Source: Dactylonectria macrodidyma
Taxonomy: Eukaryota; Ascomycota; Sordariomycetes; Hypocreales; Nectriaceae
Assembly (NCBI GenBank): GCA_020744425.1
Contig: JAGMUV010000016.1
Span: forward strand, 1-64,000
DNA length: 64,000 nucleotides
Direction: 5' to 3'
The translations under genes and the position numbers were made by a program. Within the stretch, counting starts at the first letter, position 1. Each line of letters begins with the position of its first letter. The notes below the pieces were generated by a model. The model made no database searches and was not told the origin of the DNA. It saw only the letters and a list, made by a program, of their open reading frames with translations. This document shows, piece after piece, positions 11,801-24,151 of the stretch.

Positions 11801-12028
11801 TTTCTTGTCGATCGGGACGACACAGCCGCCGACTCACAAGATGCTCTATTAAGGCAAACACCGCTCTCATGGGCGGCGGCAGGAGGGCACGAGGCTGTGG
11901 TGCGGCTGCTTATCGAGCGAGACGACGTGGCCGCCAACTCGCAAGACATGAGCGGACAGACGCCGCTCTCGTGGGCGGCTAGACGAGGGCACGAGGCTAT
12001 AGTGCAATTGTTTGCCTCTTTGCCTTGA
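8867..12028 (+). CDS. Ankyrin protein with 23 near-identical repeats and novel N-terminal domain
   Basis: Three exons, 8867-8918, 8974-9130 and 9202-12028, join in frame to 1011 aa. The introns start GTAAGT and end TAG. Residues 1 to about 210 form a domain I cannot name (RDNWETKREGLEKAIS, SAHTITLDFDEAKKVSYCGCEVS, LVLLFSEGN). From about residue 228 to the C-terminus come 23 ankyrin units with core GQTPLSWAAxxGHEAVVxLL. Each is 34 aa, or 35 aa when the linker is LFGQ. The last unit is clipped, ending LFASLP. Units differ mainly at a few positions after SWAA and around LL-(V/I)-x-RDD-V. No NACHT or NB-ARC motif is visible, so it is not a complete NLR. Arrays this uniform are known from fungal recognition proteins (family knowledge); a recognition role here is inference. 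Confidence 0.9.
9680..12025 (+). repeat. Coding minisatellite, 23 units of 102/105 bp
   Basis: DNA units of 102 bp (34 codons) or 105 bp (35 codons, with extra LF/RF/LL codons) repeat head to tail through the third exon. Similarity between units at DNA level is high, including third positions (GGGCAGACGCCGCTCTC recurs almost unchanged). This points to recent duplication or ongoing homogenisation. Confidence 0.9.
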
Positions 12029-12190
12029 GGAACTTCGTTCCTCAAGGCTCTCTCTCCCCTTGTGCGCGTTTGTTTCCGAATGCCCATTGCCTATTAGATC
12101 TATTTAATTGCGGGGGCCAATAGGTATGTAGGTAGGTTTTGACAGCATGCTGTAGACTCCCAAGAATACATCTGCGCGGATAGACATCTC

Positions 12191-12224
12191 ACTCTTTACA
12201 CTCTTTACACTCTTTATACTCTTC
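12191..12224. repeat. Short tandem ACTCTTTAC repeat
   Basis: A 9-bp unit ACTCTTTAC repeats about 3.5 times, the third copy with one change. It lies between the ankyrin gene and the piggyBac end. Confidence 0.6.
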
Positions 12225-12311
12225 TAGGTGAAAGAACGGGTTGGCGCTGCCGTGAGCGTGGCACCGGGAGATGGACGCGACCGCCGAGGAAATCCTGGTC
12301 GCGTATGGAGG

Positions 12312-14537
12312 CCTATCCCACGAGTGCTCACAAGACAACACCTTGGTAGCTTTTGAGGGGTCAGGCCAATTAAAATGCCGCAAATTAAAGGTACATCTTA
12401 TTACGCCTTTTTTCTATTATGATAGATGTACCAACAGTAGTCATTGTTACATAACGCGACTGGGCACACACTACACCAATATCTCGTCCCTACCCGGATC
12501 TTGTTAGCATCACCCGGCCCCAACGGCTTCCTCCTTTCCTGACCTTTTGACCTCACTTGACCTTGCCGAAAGCCCTGACAGCATACGCAATCCACAGGGT
12601 TCTTCCGACGGACAAGATTATGCTCAATTGGCCGTGTTTCGGTGCCCTCATCGTCCAATTCCTCCCCTGCGCGATATCTCTTCCTTGACTGACTTTCATG
12701 ACCGTATGTGTTGAATAATGCATTATAAATGCACTCTCGCCATTCCCTATGATTCGTATATCGCTTCCAACGTGGCTGCCCGTAACGCTGAAGAATATAA
12801 CTGTTAACAAGGGCCACATCTAGGAGGAAGGTCCAGCAAAGTGCCTGCCAAGCACCGCGGCGTAGGGGATGCCTATACTCATAATATGACCTCAACTGAT
12901 CACCACGGTCAACATGATTCATTTCTTCGTTATAAGCAGTAGCGACCGTCGGGATTTGAACTATCTTGACAGCTTCGTCACCAAAGAATTGGCGTATTGG
13001 CTTGGCCTCGGGCTTGCGTGACGACGGCTTCCTCCTTTGGCGTTCAACTCGCTCATCGTCGGCGCCAGTGAACACGGTTGTCATAAATAACACAAGCTTG
13101 TTGTCTTTCCAAGCGATATGGTTGAACTAGGGATATAGAATGACGACAGATTAGTAGGGATTTTCAAAGTAAAAGTGTCAGAAATTGGTACCTTATTGTC
13201 AGGGGTCGGTATCGCCTTGACCTTGTTAAATTCGTAGCTTCTCTTGACCTTGCCGTCATTGCCCTTATCCTCTGCCAATTCCTTGTAGATGCCGCTGTTC
13301 TTGCGGGCCGTGCCTGTGGCTCCGTGGCCGTGATTCCGAAGACTGCGGAGGAGACCTGATGACGAGAAGAGGTTATCGATGAAGGCATGATATGTCGCTT
13401 TTGGCAGTAGATTTGCTAGGGCAATGATGACGGCTTGGGTCGGGTTCAAGGCAATGGGCTTCTCTTCCCTGGCTAGCTTTTCCCTGTGGCCTTGGAAGCG
13501 CCCCGGCCCTGAGAACGTGTGGATGACTTCTTCTGTGGAAGCTCGATGCCAACGGGGCATAAGTCGCATCTCTGATGTGCCAAAGCCAGCGAAGAAAGAA
13601 GCCCTGTTGGGCGATAACCCAGATCTTGAATCCCACTGGTTCTGGCTTGCCCTTGACCGTTGTTTTGGCGTCACATTTCCCCGTATAACCAACCATGCAC
13701 TCATCCACGGCAAGGTGAGACCCAGCAGTTAAAAGCTCGGCTGAGACTGCTTGTATGTGGTTAGACCACTCTTCAATGCCTTGGAACACCTCTGGTAGGT
13801 GTTCCTCATCGGTCTCATCGATCTTGGTGTGGTCAAAAGGGCGGAGATGACGGTGGATGAGCTGAAACTTCCAGTAGGGCATGAGCTTGATAAATGAGTG
13901 TTCTGCGCCCTGTGAACCGGGCTGAGGGGAACTCCAATAGGTCTTCAACGTCTTTTCTATGTGTATTCCCATATAAATCAGTATTGCAATAAACAGGTAG
14001 ATCTCTGAGGCATAGGTTCCTTCCCAAGTTCGCAGACGTGATGTTCGACCCATCGGCTTTTTCCAGCTATCCACCCACTCGTTGGCTTTGAGCCACGAGA
14101 TCCAGATCTTGGTGTAATGTACCCATTTCTCAACAAGGGAAATAGGTAGGAAAAGCTGGAATAGCTCGAGAGGCGTTGGAGGCAGCGTATCGTTGTGAAA
14201 TTCGCGCCTTGGAACGTTGAAAGGTTCAAATTGCGTGCCTCGGTCTTGGGCAGCCGGGAAAACAACTACGCAGGTGGGGTCATTTGGCCACAGCCGATGA
14301 CTGTGCTTTGCCTTAATAAAGCTCTTGTCATCATAGGCATTGAGAGCCTGCGCACCCTCGGGAATCAATTGAGTACTCATTGATGAGATTGAAATGCTTC
14401 AGGGGTCTTCCAGTGGTGTTTTGGGGGGGGTAAAATGACGGATCAAACTTCCGGTACCCCGCTCGTACTCTCGTCATCGCAGGGGTCATGTGGGGCTAAG
14501 TACGGAGGTGTTGTCTTGTGAGCACTCGTGGGATAGG
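12312..14537 (-). mobile_element. piggyBac-like element, 2.2 kb
   Basis: Two perfect 31-bp inverted repeats, 12312-12342 (starting CCTATCCCACGAGTGC) and 14507-14537, bracket a piggyBac transposase gene. The right-hand repeat extends by one base to CCC. The expected TTAA duplication is not directly outside either repeat, so these may be internal repeats or the flanks have changed. Confidence 0.75.
12401..14380 (-). pseudogene. piggyBac-type transposase, frameshifted
   Basis: Reads from the ATG at 14380 (MSTQLIPEGAQALNAYDDK) through the piggyBac DDE_Tnp_1_7 domain, with the first catalytic Asp in HLAVDECMVGYTGK. A frame change near 13520-13600, just after GFKIWVIAQQGFFLRW, breaks the gene. The next frame continues ALNPTQAVIIALANLLPKAT with the second Asp in YHAFIDNLFSS. 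A likely intron is 13127-13191. The third Asp is in MNHVDRGDQLRSYYEY, and a Cys-rich C-terminal finger (CVCCQGF, WCSVCPVALCNNDYCW) ends at 12401. All catalytic parts are present but not in one frame. Confidence 0.85.
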
Positions 14538-17109
14538 GCACACTGTTGTAAAACTCCCCTGTCATTTTGCGCCCCACCGCCGTGGGCATTTCGATACCCC
14601 GCGTCATGGTGAAGCAGGTACCGGTACTACGGACCAGCTGCGGACTCGCTCGGAGCGCTTCTGAGTCCCTCCCAGCAGGCCGCTTTCCAGGACTGTGACG
14701 ATGCACCCTCATGCGGATAACCACCCAGCGCCCTAATCTGCATCACGCAATATCTGGAAGTCGGTCTGCACAAGCCTGTTCATCTTTTTATTAACAACCT
14801 TGAGCGAGTGACTCAGCGCTTTAATCAGGCGATTTTTATTTGCGGTTAGTTATTGCAATCCAAATCCTGCAACCACTAGGATTGCCCAACTTCCACGGGT
14901 TTCGGAATATGCATACTACGCCATTCTCAAGGCCTGAAGCTTTTGCTTCTTGATGGAGTCAAGTTAAACTCGGAGAAATTCAGACTTTTGACTCCTCCAT
15001 TTTGGTAGCAGCTATTTCCTGTGTGCGAGCAAAACGCGATAAGCCAGCAGTGGACAAGTGCGGTGTCGACGTTGGCTACCCGAGAGGCTGGCCACAGACT
15101 ATGGCGGGAATGCCATTTCGTAAACTTTAAATGAACGAGCGAGCGAGATAGCGACCCGTAACAGCTCTTTGTAACGGGTCAGGACCCTGTTGCTGTGGCT
15201 ACGCCAGCAGCACAAAGTGGGGGAAGGCACAAAACCCTGAGCCGGCAGAATAACTGCAGTCTTTCTTCTTCTTTCCCTTCTTCTCTCCTCATCTTGAAAG
15301 TAAACAGCATAGGGACTAGTCAGTTGAATCAACCCGCTAGAAGCCTTTCACACTCTTGCCTGGGGGCAATGGGGTTTTATTTTACATGTTAGGGGCCTTA
15401 GGATTTGAAATATTTGTGTATTGAAATATGTTTGTCTGAGAATTTCATCAATTTGACGGATACTATTACTAACATTTTTAGCCACATGTACTTAATTATC
15501 TATCATACAGCGGTTATATACCCGACAAGTTCTAGCGATCCTCATCTGCCATGACAAAAGGTTACATTGTTATGTACAGAACTATAAAGGCAGCACCTGA
15601 CAGTCTACAAAGGAACGCACTCGCTCTAAGCGGGCAACATCAACCGCCTTCGTGAGCTTGGAGACTAGAACCTCAACAACTCTGCAGCGGAGGACTCAGA
15701 GGCAGGTTGCCTCTGTAGAATACAGTGGTCTAGCTTTGCTTGGAAGATTTAGTACGTGAATTCGATCCCGATAATGCCTGAATGTGCTGAACTGCTCCCT
15801 GCTGGTCCGCTGCGTCCCTCTCACTGTCGTTGCAGCAGCCCCAGCGCCAAAAATCCAAGAAATTATATAGTGAGGTACATGGCTCCATGTACTGTGGGGT
15901 GGGATGTTCGTCGGCTAGGCCCAATTTGTGTCTTGGGTAGTGCTTTTGGGGGTTTTGCAACAGTGACCCCTATAGGCTGCCATAGCTGCCCACGAGCTTA
16001 GCTCAGCATTGCAACGGCTGTCTCCGGCCGTGCTGACCTCGCATCGAATTATTAGTGCTTCGGCATCCACTGATTAGGACACGTCTTGATCCGGTGCGAA
16101 ATACTGCATAAAGCGGCCTTGAGTCAGCGGAGCTAGGAAATATACGGCGGCTAGGAGCAATGGAAGCGTACCTGTGGTCGTGTGGTACGGAGAAACTCGC
16201 AAATATATGAGATTGGTTAAACAAACACAAGAGCAGATGAGATTTGATTCATTTTTGATCTTTTCGGGATTGAAGTGGCTGTTCAGGCAATATGGATTCC
16301 TCTTCGAGCGTATTCGCGACAGCAACGAAAGCCGGAACATTGAGACACCAAAGCGGTCGGGTCTCAAGTCTTCCACTTCCTCATCCGGGTCTAAGTTGGG
16401 AAGAGATTGGGGTACTTGAAAATATGCAAATAAAGAAAGCCGGACGCACTTAGTAATTAATATACTTAGTTGTATATTCTCTCTGCTTTCTTCCTGTTGC
16501 TGAGGGGTGGGATTGGTGCTGGGACAAGGCAAGGTAGTGCGAGAGAGACAACTTCATCTCGGGCTTGCCGGCCAGGAGGGCCTGGATCGGCCCTCGGCGG
16601 CGGCACGCAGGGTCACATCGATAGACCTAACAACGCCACCTTCGTGTCTCGACACTGTTAAAACCTACCATCCCTTCGTCTTGGTAGGAAAATCGGTGAT
16701 ATCAATCTCGGAAGTGGCAGACAAAAATGCCGATAACAATGGACGGTTCCTGTGTGGCTAATGTGTTGTGGTGCAGCAGGACTCCGGATCCGGTGGTACG
16801 GGCGCTGCACTGACTCTGGCTCTTGACTGGTGCGGGTCCGATACGTACGTCTTTCCTGGACAACCCACTAGAGCAAGCACCCAATCCGTTCATTCCCACG
16901 CCCCTTTGCCCTTTGGTCAGTAAGGGTCGACTTCTTACGCCGTACGATCCAGAAAACAGACGCTGCTGATCGCCACATGGGCATCATTCGTTTCTCACGG
17001 TTTCAGCAGCACCTCGCCCCCCACGCCAGAGAACTGGTCTCAATCTCAACAGTCCCAGCCTGCCGTCACATCCGAGGATTCCATTCCCTACCAGGCATTG
17101 TAATGCGCC
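14538..17109. other. 2.6-kb intergenic stretch
   Basis: No gene could be supported. A 152-codon minus-strand frame at 16074-16532 has no recognisable motif. Other frames are short. Confidence 0.35.
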
Positions 17110-19296
17110 ATGTCCTCAGCGGCTGATGACCCAACCCCGTCCTTCCGCTGGGACATCTCGCTACAGCAACCGACGTCCACTTCGCAACTTCATCCTCAAC
17201 ACGGGTTACCCGGCGTCAACCCTAGCGATCTTATCAGTCCCCCGGCCTTATCTGAAGGCTCTCATCTGCCCTTTTCCGTTGATGTGGGCAAGACCGCGGG
17301 GACAGCCACTACGGCAGTGCCTGCCGAAGTAGGAGCACGCTTTTCCACCGGCACTATTCGGGTTTTGAAAACCTGGTATGCGGCCCATGAAGACCATCAC
17401 TACCCCAGATCACGGGATATCCAATCGACACAGCTGCGGACGGGACTCGGCAAACTCCAGATTACGACATGGCTTGCCAACACTCGCCGGCGGACGAAAT
17501 CCAGGATTCCCACACAGCCCAAGTCTCCTGGCGTGCCCCTATTCTCAACCCTTGAGGCCATGCAGATCCCTCCTCCGCAGCGCCCATTAGAACAAATGGG
17601 TCCTCTACAAATATGGGAGAACTCACCCCCGGAGGAGGACGCCGTGGATGCTACGGCCATCTTTCATGCTGTTTCAGGGTTTGCTGGTTTGCCAGAGGGA
17701 CTCAGCGCCCTGATTACTGTGGGACCGCAACCTTCGGTCAGGGGAGAGTGGTCGTCCGCCAGCAGCGTCGCAACTTCAAAGCACTCCGGCCACAGCTCCG
17801 GCGAATCTGCGCACTCACACATGTCGGGCTCTTCGCGTGCATCATTCTACAACTCCAGGCCCCGAAGTCGATGGAACTGGGTCGCTGTCAACACTACCAC
17901 ACGCACGAAGCTCTCACAGTTGCCTCGCAAGTACCAATGCGCGGTCTGCACCGAGACCTTCGCACGAAGGTATAGCTGGCAGCGGCACGAGGAATGTCTA
18001 CATCTTTCCGTAGAGAGATGGGAGTGCTCGCCAGAAGGACCGTATACCCAAGACGTTGACGGGAATCTCATATGTGCCTTCCGCAGCGAACTTGAGCCCG
18101 ACCAACATGTTTCGACTCATAACTATAACGTCTGCAAAGATAGGTCACCTGAGGAGCGACTTTTCTACCGGAAGGATCATTTCATCCAACATCTGAAAGC
18201 GGCGCATAATCCTAGCAAGTTTGACAACATGCCGCTCTAGCGCTGGAAACAAGCAGCGACACACTTTCTCAAATCGCGCTGCGGCTTTTGTCAGCTCAAC
18301 ATGACTTCCTGGACTGAGATAGCGGATCATTTCGTTGACCACTTCAAGTCTGGCCAGACTATGGCCAGCTGGCTGGGTAGCTGGGGTTTTTATGACGATG
18401 TTGCCGAGATGGTTGAAAACTCGATACCACCCCGTACGTCCGTCCTAACGGTGACCGTCCACAGCCTCCCCTACCCCTTTTATCATCTTCGGGTCTGAAT
18501 TGCTTTCGCCTTCGCCGCAGAGCTCAATTGGGCCAGAAACGCCCACACCGTCTTCCTGGCTTCGTGACATCCTCATGTCCTCGGAGCATATTAAACACCG
18601 GGCACGCATCAGACCATTACGAGGTAACTTGAAAGCTTGTGTGACGGAGTTTTGAATAACCGGAAAGGCCAACATCTTCGAGTACTGCGGTTTGGAGGAA
18701 CGCCTAAATTGCTTCGTTCAGCTATCTCGCAGTCTTGGGTCCGAAATCGGGGATGCTGACCTGCAGCATGAGGCCTGCCAAATCGTCGAACAGATAGAGG
18801 CGCAGTCAAACAACCCGCTGCATCCATTGTCGGCTTGTTGACAGGCCTGACCGACGGTTCTACGCATTGGCTTGCGCCTTTTCGCCAACGGGCTGGATTA
18901 CCTGTACATGGTGTGATCTCTGGCCCTGGTGAGCATTTTGATATATCAACCCTCAACAGGGGCGTATGTGATGCTAATGAGCGTCTTGGCTTTGAACTTC
19001 TGGAACGTGGTCTTCTGGAAGAGTTGACGAATGCTGACCCGGCCAGCGCACTTGGCCCTGCCATCGACAAGACCCCAGAAATCCCCAGTGTCACATCCCG
19101 ACAGATGAGGAGCTGCAATGCCAGGCGCGGTGGATCATGTTCGACACATGAGCCTCTAGACACGCCCGCCTTGATTTAAACATTACAAGTAGCATTGTTG
19201 ACACTATGCTGTAGTGATGATACCTGGGATCAGACACCCGCTGATAATGCAGAATGGTTGCTGCAGTTCAAGCGCGAGAATGGCCTTGCCCCCTAA
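17110..19296 (+). pseudogene. Homeobox and C2H2 transcription factor, stop-interrupted
   Basis: The ATG at 17110 opens 376 codons. A KN-type homeodomain lies near residues 75-135 (FSTGTIRVLKTWYAAHEDHHYP, then ITTWLANTRRR), with C2H2 segments after it (YQCAVCTETFARRYSWQRHEECLH). A TAG at 18238-18240 stops the frame, yet the same frame continues with RWKQAATHFLKSRCGFCQL and MTSWTEIADHFVDHF. Further family-like segments follow at about 18670 (IFEYCGLEERLNCFVQLSRS) and at 19220-19296 (WDQTPADNAEWLLQFKREN then TAA), with frame changes between. TGG to TAG in a TpG context is a RIP-type change. A shortened 376-aa product could still be made. Confidence 0.7.
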
Positions 19297-20860
19297 GACG
19301 CCGGTCAGATTTAGACAAATAGAGAAGTTGACAGCCTCTGATCAATGGACATCCTAGCGAACACTCTGGAGAGTACGAGATCCCGTCCACTCTCTCTGTC
19401 AAAGGGGTATGGCAAAGAGTGCCAGGGATCTAACGATGGGTAGGGGCTGCGACCAGAATCAATCGCTGGCGTCCCATATCTGGGAGGCCATCTCTATCCC
19501 TTCTATACTTTCAATGCTCTTAGGGGCTCCCAGGATGCCGCCGGCTGGCGCCCATGATCCTAGTCCTGTGACATTCTCGTCAAGCCAGTGAGGTCGTGGG
19601 ATGCAGCTGTCTCTTTTGATTTCGATCCCCTCGACAACAAGAGCATCAGCCCGCCCTGGGAGGCCACGCTAGCAGAATTCTACGGCCTAGGCGAATGCCT
19701 GGTTCGGAAACAGCGGCCGGATGGCTATGGGTCCCTTGATTCTCTCCGCAAGGCTGCCATTCACAGGACACCGGGAGGTAGGTGACAGGCAGACTGCCGG
19801 CTCACAGCCATGCCTTTACTGCCACCTATGTTCTCCCACAGCTTGAAGCTAACCAAGAGACCCAAGCATCCTCCTCAAAAAGAAGAAGACATGGACGACA
19901 AACCATACCACACCATGTATTCGCCGGTCGAAGCTGATCCAACGACTCGTCCCATATTATCTGGCCCCCTATAACTTGTCAATTGCACCTTCGTACCTTT
20001 GCCAGCCACACCACGCCGTAATCAGGAGTTGATTCGGTCATGGTGGGATCACGACAGAAAAGCCCTGCGAGGGTGTAGGGTAATCCCGAAGAATCTGGGT
20101 CTTCTGGTCTTCAGCGTCATTCTTGGGATTGGGATCATTGGTTTGTATAACTGTTGCATCAAGTGAATGGATAAGATCATGTAGGTGAAAAGCTCTTAAT
20201 ATTCTTCCTATCTAATGAGGGTCTTTGGGTCAGTCTTATAGACAAGGAAAAGGACGATGACCTCGGATGACCTCGGATGACCTCAGACGGTCCGGATGGT
20301 TCGTTATCTTAAGCTTTAGCTAGCTATTGACCTGAACGAAGGAAAAGCTAGGTCTTTGAATCTCCCAGGTCCAGGCGATAACAACTTGAGAATTCGACTC
20401 CAAATGAGTATGTCTCTACATGAGATTGTCTCCAACAACCGAGCTTGTCTCCAAATGAGGCGGTCAAAGAAATAAAGATAAGGATATCACATAAATTTGC
20501 TATTTCGGAAGCTTTCAAGTTTGTTAGGAGAATTGATGAGTTAAGTTCTTAAAGTTCCCATGGTATCGAATCCCTACGTCACACGTCAGATAAGGTTCTG
20601 GGCTGTAAGCCACAGTGTTGCGAAACCCTCCCAAAGGACCACCTAACGCCGTATACCCTCAATCAATATACCGAGCCGTCATCGAAGAGCCATAGGTAAA
20701 TCAGAGGATCCGAGGGACGTTCCGAAAGGCATTGGCGGGCCCGCAGGGACCGGTCTCCTGTTTGTCGAGCTTGTAAATGGCGCACGTGATACAACCACGA
20801 ATGGCTCTGAGATTCACGTCGGCAATCTCGGTTTTTGAGGGCGGATATGGCCATCTCTCA
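19297..20860. other. Intergenic stretch with one unclassified coding-like patch
   Basis: Between 19588 and 19785 a short plus frame (RSWDAAVSFDFDPLDNKSI) looks protein-like but has no recognised family. A short GGATGACCTC tandem repeat lies near 20260-20285. Nothing else was recognised. Confidence 0.3.
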
Positions 20861-20869
20861 CGCCGCTGC

Positions 20870-22698
20870 CGTTATGAGCCCTCCTCCTCTCCATCTTCTT
20901 GCTCAAGTACGTCTTCGGCGTCGGAGTCCTCTAACGCTACGGGTAGGTTAATCGATCCGACTGGCTGCCCCGGAAGGTCAATCACGGAATCCCGGTATTG
21001 ATAAAGTAAGCCCACGTTGCGCTGGATTTATTAAGATTAAGTAGCAGGTAGTGAAACAGGTGGCGAAGAGGGCGACGAGGAACCCTGTGCGGCAGCAAAG
21101 CGTAGTGGCATGTCGCCAACTCGGATCTCTCTCTACGGCCCTTCGATCTCTGGCCCAGGGGAAATTTCGGTCAGAGTCACTATATTTGGCAAGCGGCTTG
21201 CGGAGGTGATCAACGAGGTAAATAACGAGGCAGCCACCTCGGCAAAGCGAGGCACTCGACCTATCAAATTATTAGTTATCCAGTTATAAAAGCTAGAAGA
21301 AAAACCTGCCTTCAGTTAGCCTTTTAAACGGTAGTAGTACCGCAAGAGTAATTACTAAGGCATGCCAGCCATCTTACAAGAGGAGATATTCTTCAGGAAT
21401 CCGCTTTATTTTATCTACGTAGCGAGACATAACCGTTATGTAGGTCTCGATCGGGTCTTTTGATCAGAAAGCTCTTTCTACGGCAGTGAAAAAGGAACTC
21501 CATCGAATATCGTTATCTTAGAGGAGCATTAGTTAGCTAACCTCCCACAGGACTTCGCCGAATTCGTCGACTTCCTCCTCGCTAAGCTTCCCTTGCGCGT
21601 ATTGAAGGAAGCCCTCTCGGCGTTGCGAAGACCTTCGGACCCAGCCTTGAAGACTGTGAATCCTGACGAATGTGCCTGTTGGCCGCCATGCTTCGAGGAA
21701 GTCGAGGAGCTTTTGAAGGGCTGCTTGTTCCGCTGGTTGCGATTCGAGGCTCTTAAGCACGTCTTTGAGCTTCCCCTCGAGGTCACTCGTTGCGCCGAGG
21801 TTGTAGATGTGATTGGTACAGAGAATTCTGCGCTCCTGCGGCTGAACGTCAGGTAAAAGAGCGGCGATAATTTCGTTGACTGCGCTGTCATTTGCATCGG
21901 CGCTTTCGTACGTGAAATAACCTAACTCGTCTGCAGAGATCTCGTACTCCGAGAGTACTTTATGCAACGTTGGACTGATATTTTTACTAGAGTGCGCGCC
22001 GCGGAGCCGCCTCGATGCCAAAAGCGACGTCTGCGGTCTTTTTAACGCATCTGTGAAGTGAACAGTCACGCCGAGAAGGGTATATCGGCATCTACAATCC
22101 AACGGAGCAGTAGATCCTTGAACAGCTCTGCCTTCGACTTCGAAATAGCTAACCGGTCTACGGCTTGCTTTTGCAAGTCGAGTACAGTTCGCTGGCGTTG
22201 ACGCCGGCGAGGCGGCTCAGACTCTGTAGTCTCCCTGTCTACCTCGCCAACAAGAAGATGGTGATCTTTCCTTAAGTGCCTGAGCGCTCCGCTTGTGCCG
22301 CTGTTGACGAGGGCGTATAGCAATATTTCCTTCTTGTTATCACACTGGTTGCAAAGCCAGAAGTCTCCCTTCACCCTATTTCCAACGACTTTGGTGAGCC
22401 GCCGGCCATACGGATCAATAGGCGACTTCCTCCCCCTCTTCTTCCTGTGTAGCCACTCGGTCGGCACGTAATCTTGGCATTGGATCTTGATCTTGCTCAT
22501 CCAGCCAACTTCGGTACGGATCTCGTCGGTGTCGATATCTCGGAGCCGGTCGGCAACGGACCGTCCCCCGCGAAAAGTAGCAAACCCTGTGCTTCCGGCT
22601 GCGGCGGATCTCGTGTTCAGGGTCGAGGGCTGGCTGGCCGTCTCGGTAACTGCTTCTGAGAGGGCGGTCACCGAAGAGGTATCGTCAATATCGGACAT
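20870..22698 (-). pseudogene. hAT-2 transposase, internally deleted and decayed
   Basis: The ATG at 22698 (MSDIDDTSSVTALSEAV) leads to a BED-type finger (FWLCNQCDNKK, then LRHLRKDHH) and the start of the core (LFKDLLLRWIVDADIPF). The frame then jumps, near 22080, straight to the later catalytic region (GYFTYESADANDSAVN, LCTNHIYNLGA). About 190 residues seen in related hATs, including hAT-1, are missing between. The C-terminal dimerisation block is not found. The left part, 21000-21530, is rich in TTA/TAA/TAG. It looks RIP-affected and inactive. Confidence 0.75.
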
Positions 22699-24151
22699 CT
22701 TGAGGGTAATGAGCGTGGTGTTCGGGGCTAACTTTTGGCCGTGCCAGCAGGATTTTTTGTCAGACAGCGCGCCCTCACCAGGTAACTGATGATGAAAGAT
22801 GATATTGGGACGATCTTGAGTGTAATTGATGATCATGCTTGTGTTCGTGACTGATCTGTAGAGGTGTTGTGTCTCCTTCTTGTTCTTCGTTCTCCCTCGT
22901 CTCTATATCTGAAGAGGCGAGGTCAATATACTAGATCTGCTGATCCTGCAACAGATCTGTAACGCTGTTCAGATAATTCTGGTATCATCGTGAGACATCT
23001 TCCCTTGAGGTGGCTACCTGTGTAACACCATTATGCATGCCACTTCTCCAACATTTTTACCATCCATGCCACCGTGGCAATGACCACCATAGGGTCCCTG
23101 CTTACCAAGCCGGTATCAAGACAAGTCAAGACAGCTAAAAAAGCCGTCTTTGATTGATAAGATGCTCAACTTGACTTGACTTGGCTCGTCTTGTCTTGGT
23201 TAGGCTGTCTTGTTGAGAGCGCTGCTTGCAAGACCCGGCCTCCAGCACCCCGATCCTGCACCAAGACAAACCAGACAAGTTTGCGTAGCCTCGAACAATG
23301 TCGAGACAATGGGGGCAAAGGCGGCTGGGACCATGTGCAACCCTAGTAGTGCTTTAACAAGTATTTGCTACCTGCCGTAAGAAGGCCTTGATAGACATCT
23401 TGGCTGTTGAATTCCCTGTTACATGAGCAGATGACCATGTTGAAATGAGAAGATTCATGTTGCTTAATTCATACTAAATAAATAGTAGGAGACCTACTAT
23501 TTATGTACAGGCACGATCTCTGTGGAATGTTCCACCATCTTCCACACCTTTGCCACCGACTTGGTCGCCTCACACTTGTGATCTCCAACAGACCAAGCTT
23601 CGCCATCTTAACCCAAGGGCTACTGGGATCCGGTCTTTCTATCACGCTTGCACTGGAATCGGACGCATTTATGACGGGACAAGAGCACGAACGAGATCAA
23701 GTGCGACTTGGGCAAAATGATGGTTTGTAAGGAGAGAAAGAGATTCCTAAGGAAAGCTCTGATTTAAGCTATTTACACAATATTCATAAAGTGAGACTAT
23801 TTATAAAGTATGGAAGTCACATGATCGTTCCCTCACAGCATTGAGGTTCGCTTGGGCTATGGTGGCGAGTGTCTGTGCGCCAGGACGTGTCGCCGAGATC
23901 CACGCGTCAGGATAGCCCACATTCACCGAGTCCATTTCGTCGGGCATTCTGCCCCAGGACGGGACGTCCAGTCGCCAAAGAACCTAGAAGTGATTGACTG
24001 ACCGATTACCTTAACGTTTCGGGTATCCGTCCCTTTCTTCTTCAGAAGCGCGGGTTCTGGCATCCGGGTACAAACTGAAAAACACAGGGTACCCTGCATC
24101 AGCATCATCTAGGCTTCCAGCATCAGAGCTCCTGGGGTCCCATGACTCTAT
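22699..24151. other. Intergenic stretch
   Basis: No gene recognised. It contains runs of GACAAG/CTTGAC-like words near 23115-23220. A 36-bp block at 23802-23837 recurs beside the MITE at 62.6 kb. Confidence 0.35.
23802..23837 (+). repeat. 36-bp dispersed repeat, copy A
   Basis: TATAAAGTATGGAAGTCAC and the following bases to about 23837 match 62626-62661 with four substitutions, all transitions. It is probably the edge of a dispersed element whose full extent is not clear. Confidence 0.5.

Noticed and set aside
8867..12028. Possibility that the ankyrin gene is a full NLR
   Set aside because: No P-loop, Walker B or other NACHT/NB-ARC motif was found between the start and the repeats.
16074..16532. 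152-codon minus frame
   Set aside because: No motif or conserved block, and it lies in an otherwise gene-free stretch; too weak to call a gene.
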